Shown here piece by piece: positions 1-8,735 of a stretch of 64,000 nt of DNA (position 1 is its first letter; the number at the start of each line of letters is the position of its first letter). Origin of the DNA: Flavobacterium sp. FEMGT703F (GTDB lineage: Bacteria; Bacteroidota; Bacteroidia; Flavobacteriales; Flavobacteriaceae); NCBI GenBank assembly GCA_002786385.1, contig PGCN01000025.1, positions 186,001-250,000 on the forward strand, given 5' to 3'. Under the pieces are notes generated by a model. That model was not told the DNA's origin, did not search any database, and saw only the letters and a list, made by a program, of their open reading frames with translations. The position numbers and the translations under genes are program-made.

Positions 1-80
1 GTAAATACAAGAACTCTGTAGCCTAACATTTATCATGTTTTTTTTGTGTGCGAAGGGTTAGCTTTGTCAAAATTTTTAGG

Positions 81-1319
81 ATGAAATACTGGAAAAAGCT
101 TACCAATGAGCAAAGAAAAGAGCGTATAGCAAGGGCTTTGCATGATAACGTCAACTTTTCAAAAGACACTTCTTTGGGTTATCCGGCCTCTAAATTAGAC
201 GGTATAGTGTTTAATGACGATGCGCCTTTTTTGAAAGACGCGCCCATTTTGCAAACCTATGTAGCCAATCCGAATAATATTGGTTGTCACACTTTTGGGA
301 CTTCGGAAAAAGCTTTTAACGGAACACACGAGATTGAGCGGGAAGTGTTGCGTGTTATAGCGGTAGATATTTTTAAAGCCGAACCGAACGCGTTCGATGG
401 TTATATTTCGCCCGGCGGTACCGAAGCCAATATCCAAGCGATTTGGATGTTCCGCAATTATTACATGAATAATTATGATGCCAAAGCCGATGAAATAGCG
501 ATAGTAGCTTCAGAAGATACGCATTATTCGATTCCGAAAGCGGCTAATTTGCTGCAGTTGGATTGGCTTAAAATTCCGGTTGATTTTAATACGCGTGCCA
601 TTGATAAAGTTCAATTGGAACAGATAATTCTGAATGCCAATAACAACGGTAAAAAATATTTCCTTGCGGTTTCCAACATGGGAACTACCATGTTTGGTTC
701 GGTAGACAATCCGGAAGATTATATTGCTGTTTTTGAAAAACACAACTTGCATTACAAGCTCCACATAGATGGCGCGTACGGCGGATTTGTTTATCCGTTC
801 AGTAATCAGCAATCAGTGATTAATTTTAGTAACCCAAAAATCAGTTCCATCACCATAGACGCACACAAAATGTTGCAAGCGCCTTACGGAACGGGTGTTT
901 TTATTTGCCGAAAAGGCTACATTGAAAACGTACTGACCAAAGAAGCAGAATACGTTGAAGGCATGGATTTAACCTTGTGTGGCAGTCGAAGCGGCGCCAA
1001 TGCGGTAGCGGTTTGGATGATTTTATTTACTTATGGGCCAAACGGTTGGTTTGAAAAAGTGAGCGTCTTGCAAATGAGGACACAGTTTTTGTGTAACCAA
1101 CTAGATGCTATGCAAATCCAATATTTTCGTGAGCCGTTTATGAATATAGTGACCATCAAAGCCGAGTACATTCCGATAAAAGTAGCTGAGAAATATGGTT
1201 TAGTGCCACAACAACACGATGAAAATAACCAATGGTACAAAATTGTGTTGATGGATCACGTAGAAGTAGAACATTTGACTACTTTTATAGAAGATTTGAT
1301 GGCCACTACTTATGTTTAA
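81..1319 (+). CDS. PLP-dependent group II decarboxylase family protein
   Basis: A 412-residue fold-type I PLP enzyme resembling the group II amino-acid decarboxylases. The cofactor lysine is visible in DAHKMLQAP (Lys about residue 263), preceded by the block HIDGAYGG, which carries the Asp that contacts the pyridine nitrogen, and by SPGGTEANIQ near residue 110. The family includes histidine, glutamate and aromatic amino-acid decarboxylases; the substrate cannot be read from the sequence. A longer frame opens at 48, but the ATG at 81 fits the family N-terminus better and is chosen. The last 8 bases overlap the next gene, which suggests co-transcription and coupled translation. Family is fairly sure, substrate unknown. 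Confidence 0.8.
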   Translation: MKYWKKLTNEQRKERIARALHDNVNFSKDTSLGYPASKLDGIVFNDDAPFLKDAPILQTYVANPNNIGCHTFGTSEKAFNGTHEIEREVLRVIAVDIFKAEPNAFDGYISPGGTEANIQAIWMFRNYYMNNYDAKADEIAIVASEDTHYSIPKAANLLQLDWLKIPVDFNTRAIDKVQLEQIILNANNNGKKYFLAVSNMGTTMFGSVDNPEDYIAVFEKHNLHYKLHIDGAYGGFVYPFSNQQSVINFSNPKISSITIDAHKMLQAPYGTGVFICRKGYIENVLTKEAEYVEGMDLTLCGSRSGANAVAVWMILFTYGPNGWFEKVSVLQMRTQFLCNQLDAMQIQYFREPFMNIVTIKAEYIPIKVAEKYGLVPQQHDENNQWYKIVLMDHVEVEHLTTFIEDLMATTYV

Positions 1320-1890
1320 AAAAGACTTACGCAAAAAATACAAAGCACTTAGACAACAGCTTTCCGAAGCACAAATTGAAGATCAAAGTCTGGCGATTGC
1401 CAATCGATTATTACAATTAGACATTTGGGAGAATACCTATTTTCATTTATTCCTGACCATTGAAGAGCAAAAGGAGGTAGACACTGAATTTGTATTGCAA
1501 ATTTTAGCCGGAAAAGACAAAGAGATTGTGGTGGCTAAGAGCGATTTTGACACTTTGGCAATGACTCATTTTTTGTTGACCGACAATACCAAATTCCAAA
1601 AAAACCAGTACAATATTTTTGAGCCTGTAGATGGTATTGAAGTGCCGCCAAGCAAGCTGGATGTAGTGTTTGTGCCTTTATTGGCTTATGACAGTAACGG
1701 AAATCGAGTAGGTTACGGCAAGGGTTTTTACGATAAATTTTTGTCGCAATGCAAGGAAGAGGTCATCAAAGTTGGTTTCTCGTTTTTTGAACCTGAAGAA
1801 AATATAACCGATGTATCACCTAACGATATTCGATTGGATTATTGTGTAACGCCCGAAACTATTCATAAGTTCCTAACGACGTCTTCTTAG
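1312..1890 (+). CDS. 5-formyltetrahydrofolate cyclo-ligase
   Basis: A 192-residue cytoplasmic enzyme that converts 5-formyl-THF to 5,10-methenyl-THF using ATP, recycling a stored folate. The family signature RVGYGKGFYDKFL lies near residue 138, and the N-terminal KKDLRKKYKALRQQLS block is the usual basic substrate-binding start. Length is normal. The ATG lies inside the end of the upstream decarboxylase gene (8-base overlap), and the 3' end overlaps the convergent lspA gene by 32 bases. No independent promoter is seen, so it is probably read from the upstream gene. Confidence 0.92.
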   Translation: MFKKDLRKKYKALRQQLSEAQIEDQSLAIANRLLQLDIWENTYFHLFLTIEEQKEVDTEFVLQILAGKDKEIVVAKSDFDTLAMTHFLLTDNTKFQKNQYNIFEPVDGIEVPPSKLDVVFVPLLAYDSNGNRVGYGKGFYDKFLSQCKEEVIKVGFSFFEPEENITDVSPNDIRLDYCVTPETIHKFLTTSS

Positions 1891-2485
1891 CAAAAGCTTT
1901 TTTATTGAAGACAATCAATATCCCGACACCGGTAGAAATGGCCATATCGGCTATGTTGAAAATGGCATTAAAAAACTTAAAAGGTTCTCCGCCCCAAATA
2001 GGCAACCATTCCGGAAATGTGCCTTCGTAAATCGGGAAATACAACATATCAACTACTTTGCCGTGAAACCAAGTCCCGTAAGGTTGGTCGGGTGAAAAGG
2101 CAGCAATATGGTAACGCGTGCTTTCGTCAAAAATAACTCCGTAAAATACCGAGTCGATGATGTTTCCGGCGGCTCCGGCAAAGATAAGCGCGATGGCCAC
2201 CATCAAGTATCTTGAACTGTGTTTGGTACTGGCGTCATACAACCAATATCCGATTCCACAGATGGCTAAAATTCGGAAACTGGTCAGAATTAATTTCCCG
2301 TATTCGCCAGGAATTTTAGTTCCCCAAGCCATTCCTTCGTTTTCGATGAGCAATATTTTAAACCAACCGGTAACGTCAATTTGGCTGGCATCTCCGTAAA
2401 AGAAATTGGTTTTGATGTATATCTTAACAAATTGATCAACCAATAAAACGATGGCAATGATTAGAATAGAGTTTCTTAACGACAT
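1859..2485 (-). CDS. lspA: lipoprotein signal peptidase (signal peptidase II)
   Basis: A 208-residue inner-membrane aspartyl protease that cleaves prolipoprotein signal peptides before the lipidated cysteine. The two catalytic aspartates are visible as Asp111 in GAAGNIIDSV and Asp180 in FNIADMAIS. Four hydrophobic segments fit the family topology. At 208 residues it is longer than the ~165 of enterobacterial LspA; the extra loop around residues 115-165 is common in Bacteroidota. Its 3' end overlaps the convergent cyclo-ligase gene by 32 bases. A TATTTTTG promoter element lies 20-27 bases upstream. Several lipoproteins in this window (2646, 41316, 55039) would be its clients. Confidence 0.95.
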   Translation of the reverse strand: MSLRNSILIIAIVLLVDQFVKIYIKTNFFYGDASQIDVTGWFKILLIENEGMAWGTKIPGEYGKLILTSFRILAICGIGYWLYDASTKHSSRYLMVAIALIFAGAAGNIIDSVFYGVIFDESTRYHIAAFSPDQPYGTWFHGKVVDMLYFPIYEGTFPEWLPIWGGEPFKFFNAIFNIADMAISTGVGILIVFNKKAFAKKTSLGTYE

Positions 2486-2504
2486 TCTTAGGGTTTTAAT
2501 GGCG

Positions 2505-2512
2505 CAAAAATA
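2505..2512 (-). promoter_or_regulatory. -7 promoter element for lspA
   Basis: On the minus strand the sequence TATTTTTG matches the Bacteroidota -7 consensus TAnnTTTG and sits 20 bases before the lspA start. No convincing -33 TTG at the usual spacing. Confidence 0.5.
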
Positions 2513-2645
2513 GCAATATTATTACACAAAAAGCAGAATATTTTATTTGTTAGTCAACTCATCTGATACATTTTAACGCTACCAACGAAAGATTGTTTAT
2601 TTTTACCCAAAAAAGCAACCTAAACACCATTTTTTCATCCCTAAA

Positions 2646-3917
2646 ATGAAAACCAATACAATAAACCTTATGAGAAAGTTTTATGCAGCCTTGTTTTTTA
2701 CATTGGCACTATTCACAATGTCTTGTGATCAAGATGACGACAATGGAGGTTTGGCCAAATTTGCCGTACCTACCGTAAAATCATTAGCCGAAATCAGAAG
2801 TAATGTTTCGGTAACCACTGCCCGAGCTACCCAATCCAACGGAAAAATTTATGTAGCCGAAAACTATTTGTTTTACATTGCAAAAGAATCCGGTGTGCAT
2901 GTTTTTGACAATACCAATCCGAGTGCGCCGCAGAACATCGCTTTCATTAATTTGGCCGGTGTGCACGATATAGCGGTAAAAGGGAATTACCTGTTTGCCG
3001 ACAATTTTGTGGATTTGTTGGTGTTTGACATCAGTAACATCCAAAACATAACTTTGGTTCGTACTGCACCAAATTCGATTGCTTTTTTCCCGGAATATCC
3101 TGAAGATGCAGAGTATTATGATTACACGGCAGAACCGGGTCAGGACGAGATTATCACCGGATTTACTGTCGAAATGAGAAACAGACCTCAAGGACAAGAA
3201 ATTGTTTTGGCCAACGATGCTTTAGCCGGTTTTGAAAGTGCTAATGGCGGGAATATTGGCATTGGCGGTTCTTATGCTCGTTTTCAAATTAACAATAATG
3301 CTTTGTATACCATAGATTCTTATAAATTGAATGTGTTTAATATAACCGATCCGGCTGCTGCTTTTTTCGATAAAGAAGTTTACATGACACAATGGTTTGG
3401 TGGCGGTGAATTTGAGACGCTGTTTATCCAAAAAGATATTTTATTTGTAGGTTCAACGACCGGAATGTACACTGTTGATGCTGAAGACGAGTTCAATCCT
3501 TATTTTGTATCCGGTTTTGCTCATGCTACGGCTTGTGATCCAGTAGTGGTTTTTGGTAATACCGCTTACATTACGGTGCGTGGCGGTTCAAGTTGCGGTG
3601 CGATTGAAGACCAAATTAATGTAATCGACGTAACCGATATTGCCAATCCGACTTTATTATCGACTTATTTATTAAACGAGCCTTACGGATTGGGCATTAA
3701 AAATGGGGTTTTATATGTAGGTTGCGGTGCCGATGGTTTAAAGATTTTTAACGCCGTCAACAGTGCCGGTTTGGTTTTGGAAAACAGTTATGCTAACAAT
3801 GTAAAAGATGTGATTCCGCTCGACTCACATTTAATTACGGTAGGCGATAACACCATTACGCAGTACAGCTACGGTCCGAATTTTTCGTTGATCCAGTTAA
3901 GTCAGATTACCTTATAA
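2646..3917 (+). CDS. LVIVD-repeat lipoprotein
   Basis: A 423-residue predicted lipoprotein. The N-terminus is a type II signal peptide ending in FTMSC (Cys27 of this reading, Cys19 if the ATG at 2670 is used; the shorter form looks more typical). The rest is a beta-propeller-like array with repeated VFD-style strands, for example HVFDNTNPSAPQNI, LLVFDISNIQ, NVFNITDPAA and INVIDVTDIANPTLLS, which match the LVIVD repeat. Family members are surface or periplasmic proteins of unknown function, so no activity is proposed. The gene stands alone, with a strong terminator immediately after its stop codon. Confidence 0.8.
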   Translation: MKTNTINLMRKFYAALFFTLALFTMSCDQDDDNGGLAKFAVPTVKSLAEIRSNVSVTTARATQSNGKIYVAENYLFYIAKESGVHVFDNTNPSAPQNIAFINLAGVHDIAVKGNYLFADNFVDLLVFDISNIQNITLVRTAPNSIAFFPEYPEDAEYYDYTAEPGQDEIITGFTVEMRNRPQGQEIVLANDALAGFESANGGNIGIGGSYARFQINNNALYTIDSYKLNVFNITDPAAAFFDKEVYMTQWFGGGEFETLFIQKDILFVGSTTGMYTVDAEDEFNPYFVSGFAHATACDPVVVFGNTAYITVRGGSSCGAIEDQINVIDVTDIANPTLLSTYLLNEPYGLGIKNGVLYVGCGADGLKIFNAVNSAGLVLENSYANNVKDVIPLDSHLITVGDNTITQYSYGPNFSLIQLSQITL

Positions 3918-3947
3918 AAAAAGCCCCGAATTTCGGGGCTTTTTTAT
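3916..3947. terminator. Intrinsic terminator, probably bidirectional
   Basis: A perfect stem AAGCCCCGA / TCGGGGCTT (3921-3929 with 3933-3941) has A-runs on the left and T-runs on the right, so it can stop the LVIVD gene on the plus strand and the convergent DksA-like gene on the minus strand. Confidence 0.9.
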
Positions 3948-3963
3948 GTTACGATGGTTTGAT

Positions 3964-4344
3964 TTATCGCTGTAAATTTTTGGCTTCGATACTCATAGTC
4001 GCATGAGGTACAATTTTCAAGCGCTCTTTTGAAATCAATTTTCCGGTCACTTTACAAACACCATACGTTTTGTTTTCAACACGGAACAAAGCATTTTTCA
4101 AATCGCGGATGAATTTTTCCTGACGAATGGCCAATTGCGAGTTGGCTTCTTTCGACATGGTTTCGCTGCCTTCTTCAAACGCTTTGAACGTTGGCGATGT
4201 ATCATCGGTACCGTTATTCAAATCGTTCATATAAGCACTTTTTATCAAGTCTAAATCGGCTTTTGCTTTTTCAATCTTTGCTAAAATAATTTCCTTGAAC
4301 TCTGCCAAATCAGCATCTGAGTATCTTAATTTTTCTTCTACCAT
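3964..4344 (-). CDS. TraR/DksA family protein with degenerate zinc finger
   Basis: A 126-residue protein of the DksA/TraR type: an N-terminal coiled coil (about residues 1-75, Lys/Glu/Asp rich), then the short C-terminal block YGVCKVTGKLISKERLK and the family helix PHATMSIEAK. DksA binds the RNA polymerase secondary channel and modulates initiation. Here only one cysteine of the usual four-Cys zinc site remains (GVCKVTGK in place of CxxC). The same loss is familiar in Bacteroidota homologues, so the fold is probably held without zinc. It starts 13 bases after the ileS stop on the same strand, so it is almost certainly co-transcribed with ileS. A direct role in the stringent response is inferred, not shown. 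Confidence 0.8.
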   Translation of the reverse strand: MVEEKLRYSDADLAEFKEIILAKIEKAKADLDLIKSAYMNDLNNGTDDTSPTFKAFEEGSETMSKEANSQLAIRQEKFIRDLKNALFRVENKTYGVCKVTGKLISKERLKIVPHATMSIEAKNLQR

Positions 4345-4357
4345 AATCGTTACGTAA

Positions 4358-7300
4358 TTATTTAGAAATTAATATTCTTGTTTTTATCTCATCAAATTCT
4401 ATTTCAGAACCTTCGGTAATCTCATTTTCTAAAACCAAACTCTCGGTTAATGTCTCCGATTTGATATAGTTTTCATTTTCTTTAATGGCTTGCGCTAAAA
4501 CCGGATGGTGTTGCAATTGCACTTTAATCTTATCGGTCACTTCAAAGCCGCTGTCCTTTCTGATGTTTTGGATGCGGTTTACCAATTCTCTCGCAATACC
4601 TTCGTTTTTCAACGCTTCGGTTAGGGTAATGTCTAAAGCAACAGTGATGCCGTTTGCATTGGCTACCAACCAACCCGGAATATCTTGAGAGGAAATCTCA
4701 ACATCTTCTAATGATAAAGTTATACTTTTTCCTGAAATTACAAGCGTTAGTTCGCCTTTAGCATCTAGTTCGTTGATTTGCTCTTGGGTAAAACTTTGTA
4801 TCTCTTTGGAAATCAACCCCATGTCTTTTCCGAAACGCGGTCCTAAAGCCTTGAAATTAGGTTTAATTTGCTTTACCAATACGCCTGAAGCATCGTCTAA
4901 AAGTTCGATTTCTTTAACGTTTACTTCGGCTTTTATCAGGTCGGAAACCGCTTCAATTTCAGCACGCTGAGTCTCGTCAAGTATTGGAATCATTACCTTT
5001 TGCAACGGTTGGCGCACTTTAATCATTTCCTTTTTGCGGAGCGATAAAACCAAGGACGAAACCGTTTGGGCTTTCCACATTTTACTCTCTAACGATTTAT
5101 CAACAAAGTTTTCAACCATTACCGGGAATTTTGCCAAATGTACCGATTCAAATTCCTCTGTATGTGTTGCCTGCGTTAAGTCTCTGTAAAGTTGATCCAT
5201 AAAAAACGGAGCAATCGGAGCCGATAATTTAGCTACAGTAACCAAACATGTGTACAAGGTTTGATAAGCGGCAATTTTATCTGTTCCGTATTCGCCTTTC
5301 CAGAATCTGCGACGGCATAGACGTACGTACCAATTGCTCAAATTTTCTTGTACAAAATCAGAGATAGCTCTGGCGGCTTTTGTAGGTTCGTAATCGGCAT
5401 AAGCTTCATCAACTGTTTGGATTAACGTATGCAGTTCCGATAAAATCCAACGGTCAATTTCCGGTCTTTCGTGCAATGGCACTTCGGCTTCAGCATATTT
5501 AAATCCGTCGATATTGGCATATAAACTGAAGAAAGAGTACGTATTATAAAGCGTTCCGAAGAACTTACGGCGTACTTCCGCCACACCTTCGATGTCAAAT
5601 TTCAAGTTGTCCCACGGATTGGCATTCGATATCATATACCAACGCGTAGCATCGGGACCATATTCTTTTAAGGTTTCAAACGGATCCACAGCATTGCCCA
5701 AACGTTTCGACATTTTTTGTCCGTTTTTGTCCAATACCAAGCCGTTCGACACTACATTTTTATAAGCAATTTTATCAAAAACCAAAGTTCCGATGGCGTG
5801 AAGCGTATAGAACCAACCACGGGTTTGATCGACACCTTCCGCGATAAAATCGGCTGGAAAGGCTTTGTTATCGTCGATTAGATCGCGGTTTTCAAACGGA
5901 TAATGCCATTGGGCATAAGGCATAGCGCCAGAGTCGAACCACACATCAATCAAATCAGATTCGCGTTTCATCGGTTGGCCGGATGGCGATACCAATATAA
6001 TGTTGTCTACCACATTTTTGTGCAAATCCACTAAGTCATAATTGGCTTCGCTCATGTCGCCGATTTGGAATCCTTTATACGGATTTTCAGTTTGGAAACC
6101 GGCTGTGATTGCTTTTTCAATTTCAGTATACAATTCTTCCACCGAACCGATCAGCATTTCCTCGGTGCCGTCTTCGCTTCTCCAAATAGGCAATGGAATA
6201 CCCCAATATCTGGAACGCGATAAGTTCCAATCGTTGGCATTTTTCAACCAGTTTCCGAAACGACCTTCTCCGGTTGCTTTTGGCTTCCAGTTGATAGTAT
6301 CGTTAAGGTCAAACATGCGGTCTTTGATTTCGGTTACTTTAATGAACCAAGAATCCAGCGGATAGTATAAAATAGGTTTGTCAGTTCTCCAACAATGCGG
6401 ATAACTGTGCACGTATTTCTCAACCTTAAAGGCTTTGTTTTCTTCTTTTAAACGAATGGCGATTTCTACGTCGACTGATTTTTCAGGTGCTTCGCCTTCA
6501 TTGTAGTATTCGTTTTTGACATATTTTCCGGCGAAATCACCCATTTGGGCTACAAATTTCCCTTGCAAATCTACTAAAGGAACAGGATTGCCGTTTTCGT
6601 CTAACACCAACATAGGCGGTACTTCCGGATTAGCTTCTTTGGCTACTTTGGCGTCATCGGCACCGAAAGTAGGCGCGGTGTGTACAATTCCGGTTCCGTC
6701 TTCAGTAGTGACGAAATCGCCCGAAATCACTCGGAAAGCATTTTCAGGATTTTGATACGGCAAGGTGTACGGCAATAATTGTTCGTAACGGATGCCTACT
6801 AAATCAGCACCTTTGGCTTCAGTTAAGACTTGGTATGGAATTTTTTTGTCTTCGGCTTTGTAATTAGTAAAATCGGCTTCACTTTCCGCAACAAAATATT
6901 TACCGCCGAATTGTTTTCCGACTAAATTTTTAGCCAGAATCACATTTACCAGTTCAAAAGTGTATTGGTTGAACGTTTTGACTAAAACGTAGTCAATTTT
7001 TGGTCCAACGGTTAAAGCGGTGTTGCTTGGTAAAGTCCATGGCGTGGTCGTCCAAGCCAAAATATGAACATCGCCAAAACCTTGTAAAAAGTTCGGTAAA
7101 GTTTCTGGTTTGGTTTTGAATTGCGCTACTATCGTCGTATCGGTTACATCACGATAAGAACCCGGCTGATTCACTTCGTGCGAAGACAAACCGGTTCCCG
7201 CTTTAGGCGAATACGGCTGAATGGTGTAGCCTTTATAGAGTAAGTCTTTGTTGTAAATTTGCTTAAGCAACCACCAAACCGTTTCCATGTATTTGGATTT

Positions 7301-7759
7301 GTAGGTCACATACGGATCTTCCATATCTACCCAATATCCCATTTTTTCAGTTAGGTCGTTCCAAACATCGGTGTAGCGCATCACGGTTCTTTTACACGCT
7401 TCGTTGTATTCGGTTACCGAAATGGTTTTGCCGATGTCTTCTTTGGTGATGCCTAATTCTTTTTCGGTACCTAGTTCAACCGGCAAACCGTGCGTGTCCC
7501 AGCCGGCTTTGCGTTTCACTTGGAAACCTTTCTGAGTTTTGTAACGACAAAAAATATCCTTGATGGCGCGCGCCATTACGTGGTGAATTCCCGGTAAGCC
7601 ATTGGCCGACGGCGGACCTTCAAAAAACACATAAGGAGTAGCACCTTCACGGGAAGTGACACTCTGTTCAAAGACGTTATTTTTTTTCCAAAATGCAAGA
7701 ACTTCTGAGGCTACAGTTGGCAGGTCAAGTCCTTTGTATTCAGTAAACTTAGTACTCAT
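4358..7759 (-). CDS. ileS: isoleucyl-tRNA synthetase
   Basis: A 1133-residue class I aminoacyl-tRNA synthetase that charges tRNA-Ile. The HIGH-type motif is GIHH at residues 57-60 (after PPSANGLP), and the KMSKR motif appears as QKMSKRLGN near residue 683. The CP1 editing domain lies between (about 190-410, with TTTPWTLPSN), followed by the anticodon-binding domain (NLSNWYVRLCRRRFW) and a DUF5915-type C-terminal extension, giving the eukaryote-like/Bacteroidota length. No C-terminal zinc ribbon is evident, as expected for this clade. Upstream on the same strand is recO, separated by a hairpin repeat at 7837-7925; the DksA-like gene follows after 13 bases. Confidence 0.97.
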   Translation of the reverse strand: MSTKFTEYKGLDLPTVASEVLAFWKKNNVFEQSVTSREGATPYVFFEGPPSANGLPGIHHVMARAIKDIFCRYKTQKGFQVKRKAGWDTHGLPVELGTEKELGITKEDIGKTISVTEYNEACKRTVMRYTDVWNDLTEKMGYWVDMEDPYVTYKSKYMETVWWLLKQIYNKDLLYKGYTIQPYSPKAGTGLSSHEVNQPGSYRDVTDTTIVAQFKTKPETLPNFLQGFGDVHILAWTTTPWTLPSNTALTVGPKIDYVLVKTFNQYTFELVNVILAKNLVGKQFGGKYFVAESEADFTNYKAEDKKIPYQVLTEAKGADLVGIRYEQLLPYTLPYQNPENAFRVISGDFVTTEDGTGIVHTAPTFGADDAKVAKEANPEVPPMLVLDENGNPVPLVDLQGKFVAQMGDFAGKYVKNEYYNEGEAPEKSVDVEIAIRLKEENKAFKVEKYVHSYPHCWRTDKPILYYPLDSWFIKVTEIKDRMFDLNDTINWKPKATGEGRFGNWLKNANDWNLSRSRYWGIPLPIWRSEDGTEEMLIGSVEELYTEIEKAITAGFQTENPYKGFQIGDMSEANYDLVDLHKNVVDNIILVSPSGQPMKRESDLIDVWFDSGAMPYAQWHYPFENRDLIDDNKAFPADFIAEGVDQTRGWFYTLHAIGTLVFDKIAYKNVVSNGLVLDKNGQKMSKRLGNAVDPFETLKEYGPDATRWYMISNANPWDNLKFDIEGVAEVRRKFFGTLYNTYSFFSLYANIDGFKYAEAEVPLHERPEIDRWILSELHTLIQTVDEAYADYEPTKAARAISDFVQENLSNWYVRLCRRRFWKGEYGTDKIAAYQTLYTCLVTVAKLSAPIAPFFMDQLYRDLTQATHTEEFESVHLAKFPVMVENFVDKSLESKMWKAQTVSSLVLSLRKKEMIKVRQPLQKVMIPILDETQRAEIEAVSDLIKAEVNVKEIELLDDASGVLVKQIKPNFKALGPRFGKDMGLISKEIQSFTQEQINELDAKGELTLVISGKSITLSLEDVEISSQDIPGWLVANANGITVALDITLTEALKNEGIARELVNRIQNIRKDSGFEVTDKIKVQLQHHPVLAQAIKENENYIKSETLTESLVLENEITEGSEIEFDEIKTRILISK

Positions 7760-7836
7760 TTTTATCGTTTTCTTAAATCAGTTTGCGAAAGTAATAAATA
7801 GTTGTGAGTTATGGGTTATGAGACGGGAGTTTTTGC

Positions 7837-7925
7837 GTTAGCGGTTGGAGCGAAAATCCTTTTTTTGCCCAAAGTTCCTTTAATTGCCATAATATGATTA
7901 AAAAAGATTGTAGCGGAAGACGCGG
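7837..7925. repeat. Interspersed hairpin repeat, copy 1
   Basis: Left arm GGAGCGAAAATCCTTTTTTT and right arm AAAAAAGATTGTAGCGGAAG bracket a loop of about 30 bases. Both arms match the elements at 52550 and 63491. It lies between recO and ileS, which point the same way. The rest of this 226-base gap holds no gene that I can support. Confidence 0.6.
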
Positions 7926-7985
7926 CCCAAAGGGACACGAGGCTTTGCAAAAGCTGACTGCCCGAAGGGAAACGCCCATAAAATT

Positions 7986-8699
7986 TTAAGCAAAAACCTC
8001 TTTTAAAACCTCCAGCGATTTGGGTTTTTTGAAGCCAACTAAGTGAAAAGTGTAATAATCCAAGAGGATTTTGAGTAAGAGTTGGCGTTCGTTGCCGTTA
8101 AATATTTTTTGCGGACTGTCGAATTTCAAATCGATTAATTTTTTGAATAAACGGGTTTCGTTTTCGGGCAGGCAGCCAATACCTAGAGTGGGCGAAAAAT
8201 AGCCTTCTTTCACTTCAAAAAAGGGATAATCCATCTCGGAAGTATCGGGATAGAAACCCAAGAATTTGGTGATTTCCAATAGTAAAATCAAATGGAAATT
8301 AGAAGTTTCTTCATGGGTGTCGAGCCAGAGCAAAGCCGTTTCCAAGAACGTGAACAAGCGCTCGTTTTTTTCTTCTTCGTGTATGCTGTGGTGGAGCATT
8401 TCGGAGAGAAAAATAACGATGGTACTTTTGATGATGTCGGTGTTGATGGTTTGGAAGGCGTGTGCCAGTTTGATTTCTTTGAAATGCTCTAAAGTGCCTT
8501 TGTTTTTGTGATTGGCTTCAATTTCGAGGACTGTAAAAGGCTGGAAGTATGCAATTTTTTGGTTTGACTTTTTAGCTGAAAAAGCATTCGGGACAAAATA
8601 GCTTTTTAAACCATCGCTTTGCGTAAAACATTTTACTATCAAGCTTTTTTCCTGATATTTTAGCGAAGAAATGACAATGGCTTTGGTTTTGACAAGCAT
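7986..8699 (-). CDS. recO: DNA repair protein RecO
   Basis: A 237-residue recombination mediator that helps load RecA on SSB-coated gaps in the RecFOR pathway. The N-terminal OB-fold starts with the characteristic KTKAIVISSLKYQEKSLIVK and the C-terminal helical domain contains LEITKFLGFYPDTS, both typical of Bacteroidota RecO. The zinc-finger cysteines found in Deinococcus RecO are absent, which is normal in this clade. The gene lies 36 bases after the porZ-like gene on the same strand, a gene order that I recall from other flavobacteria, so the two probably share a transcript. Confidence 0.92.
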   Translation of the reverse strand: MLVKTKAIVISSLKYQEKSLIVKCFTQSDGLKSYFVPNAFSAKKSNQKIAYFQPFTVLEIEANHKNKGTLEHFKEIKLAHAFQTINTDIIKSTIVIFLSEMLHHSIHEEEKNERLFTFLETALLWLDTHEETSNFHLILLLEITKFLGFYPDTSEMDYPFFEVKEGYFSPTLGIGCLPENETRLFKKLIDLKFDSPQKIFNGNERQLLLKILLDYYTFHLVGFKKPKSLEVLKEVFA

Positions 8700-8735
8700 C
8701 TAAAAAGTGCGATTTACGAAGTTTGAAGTACGAAG

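Noticed and set aside
48..80. Extended start of the PLP decarboxylase at 48
   Set aside because: The extra 11 residues do not match the family N-terminus; the ATG at 81 is better.
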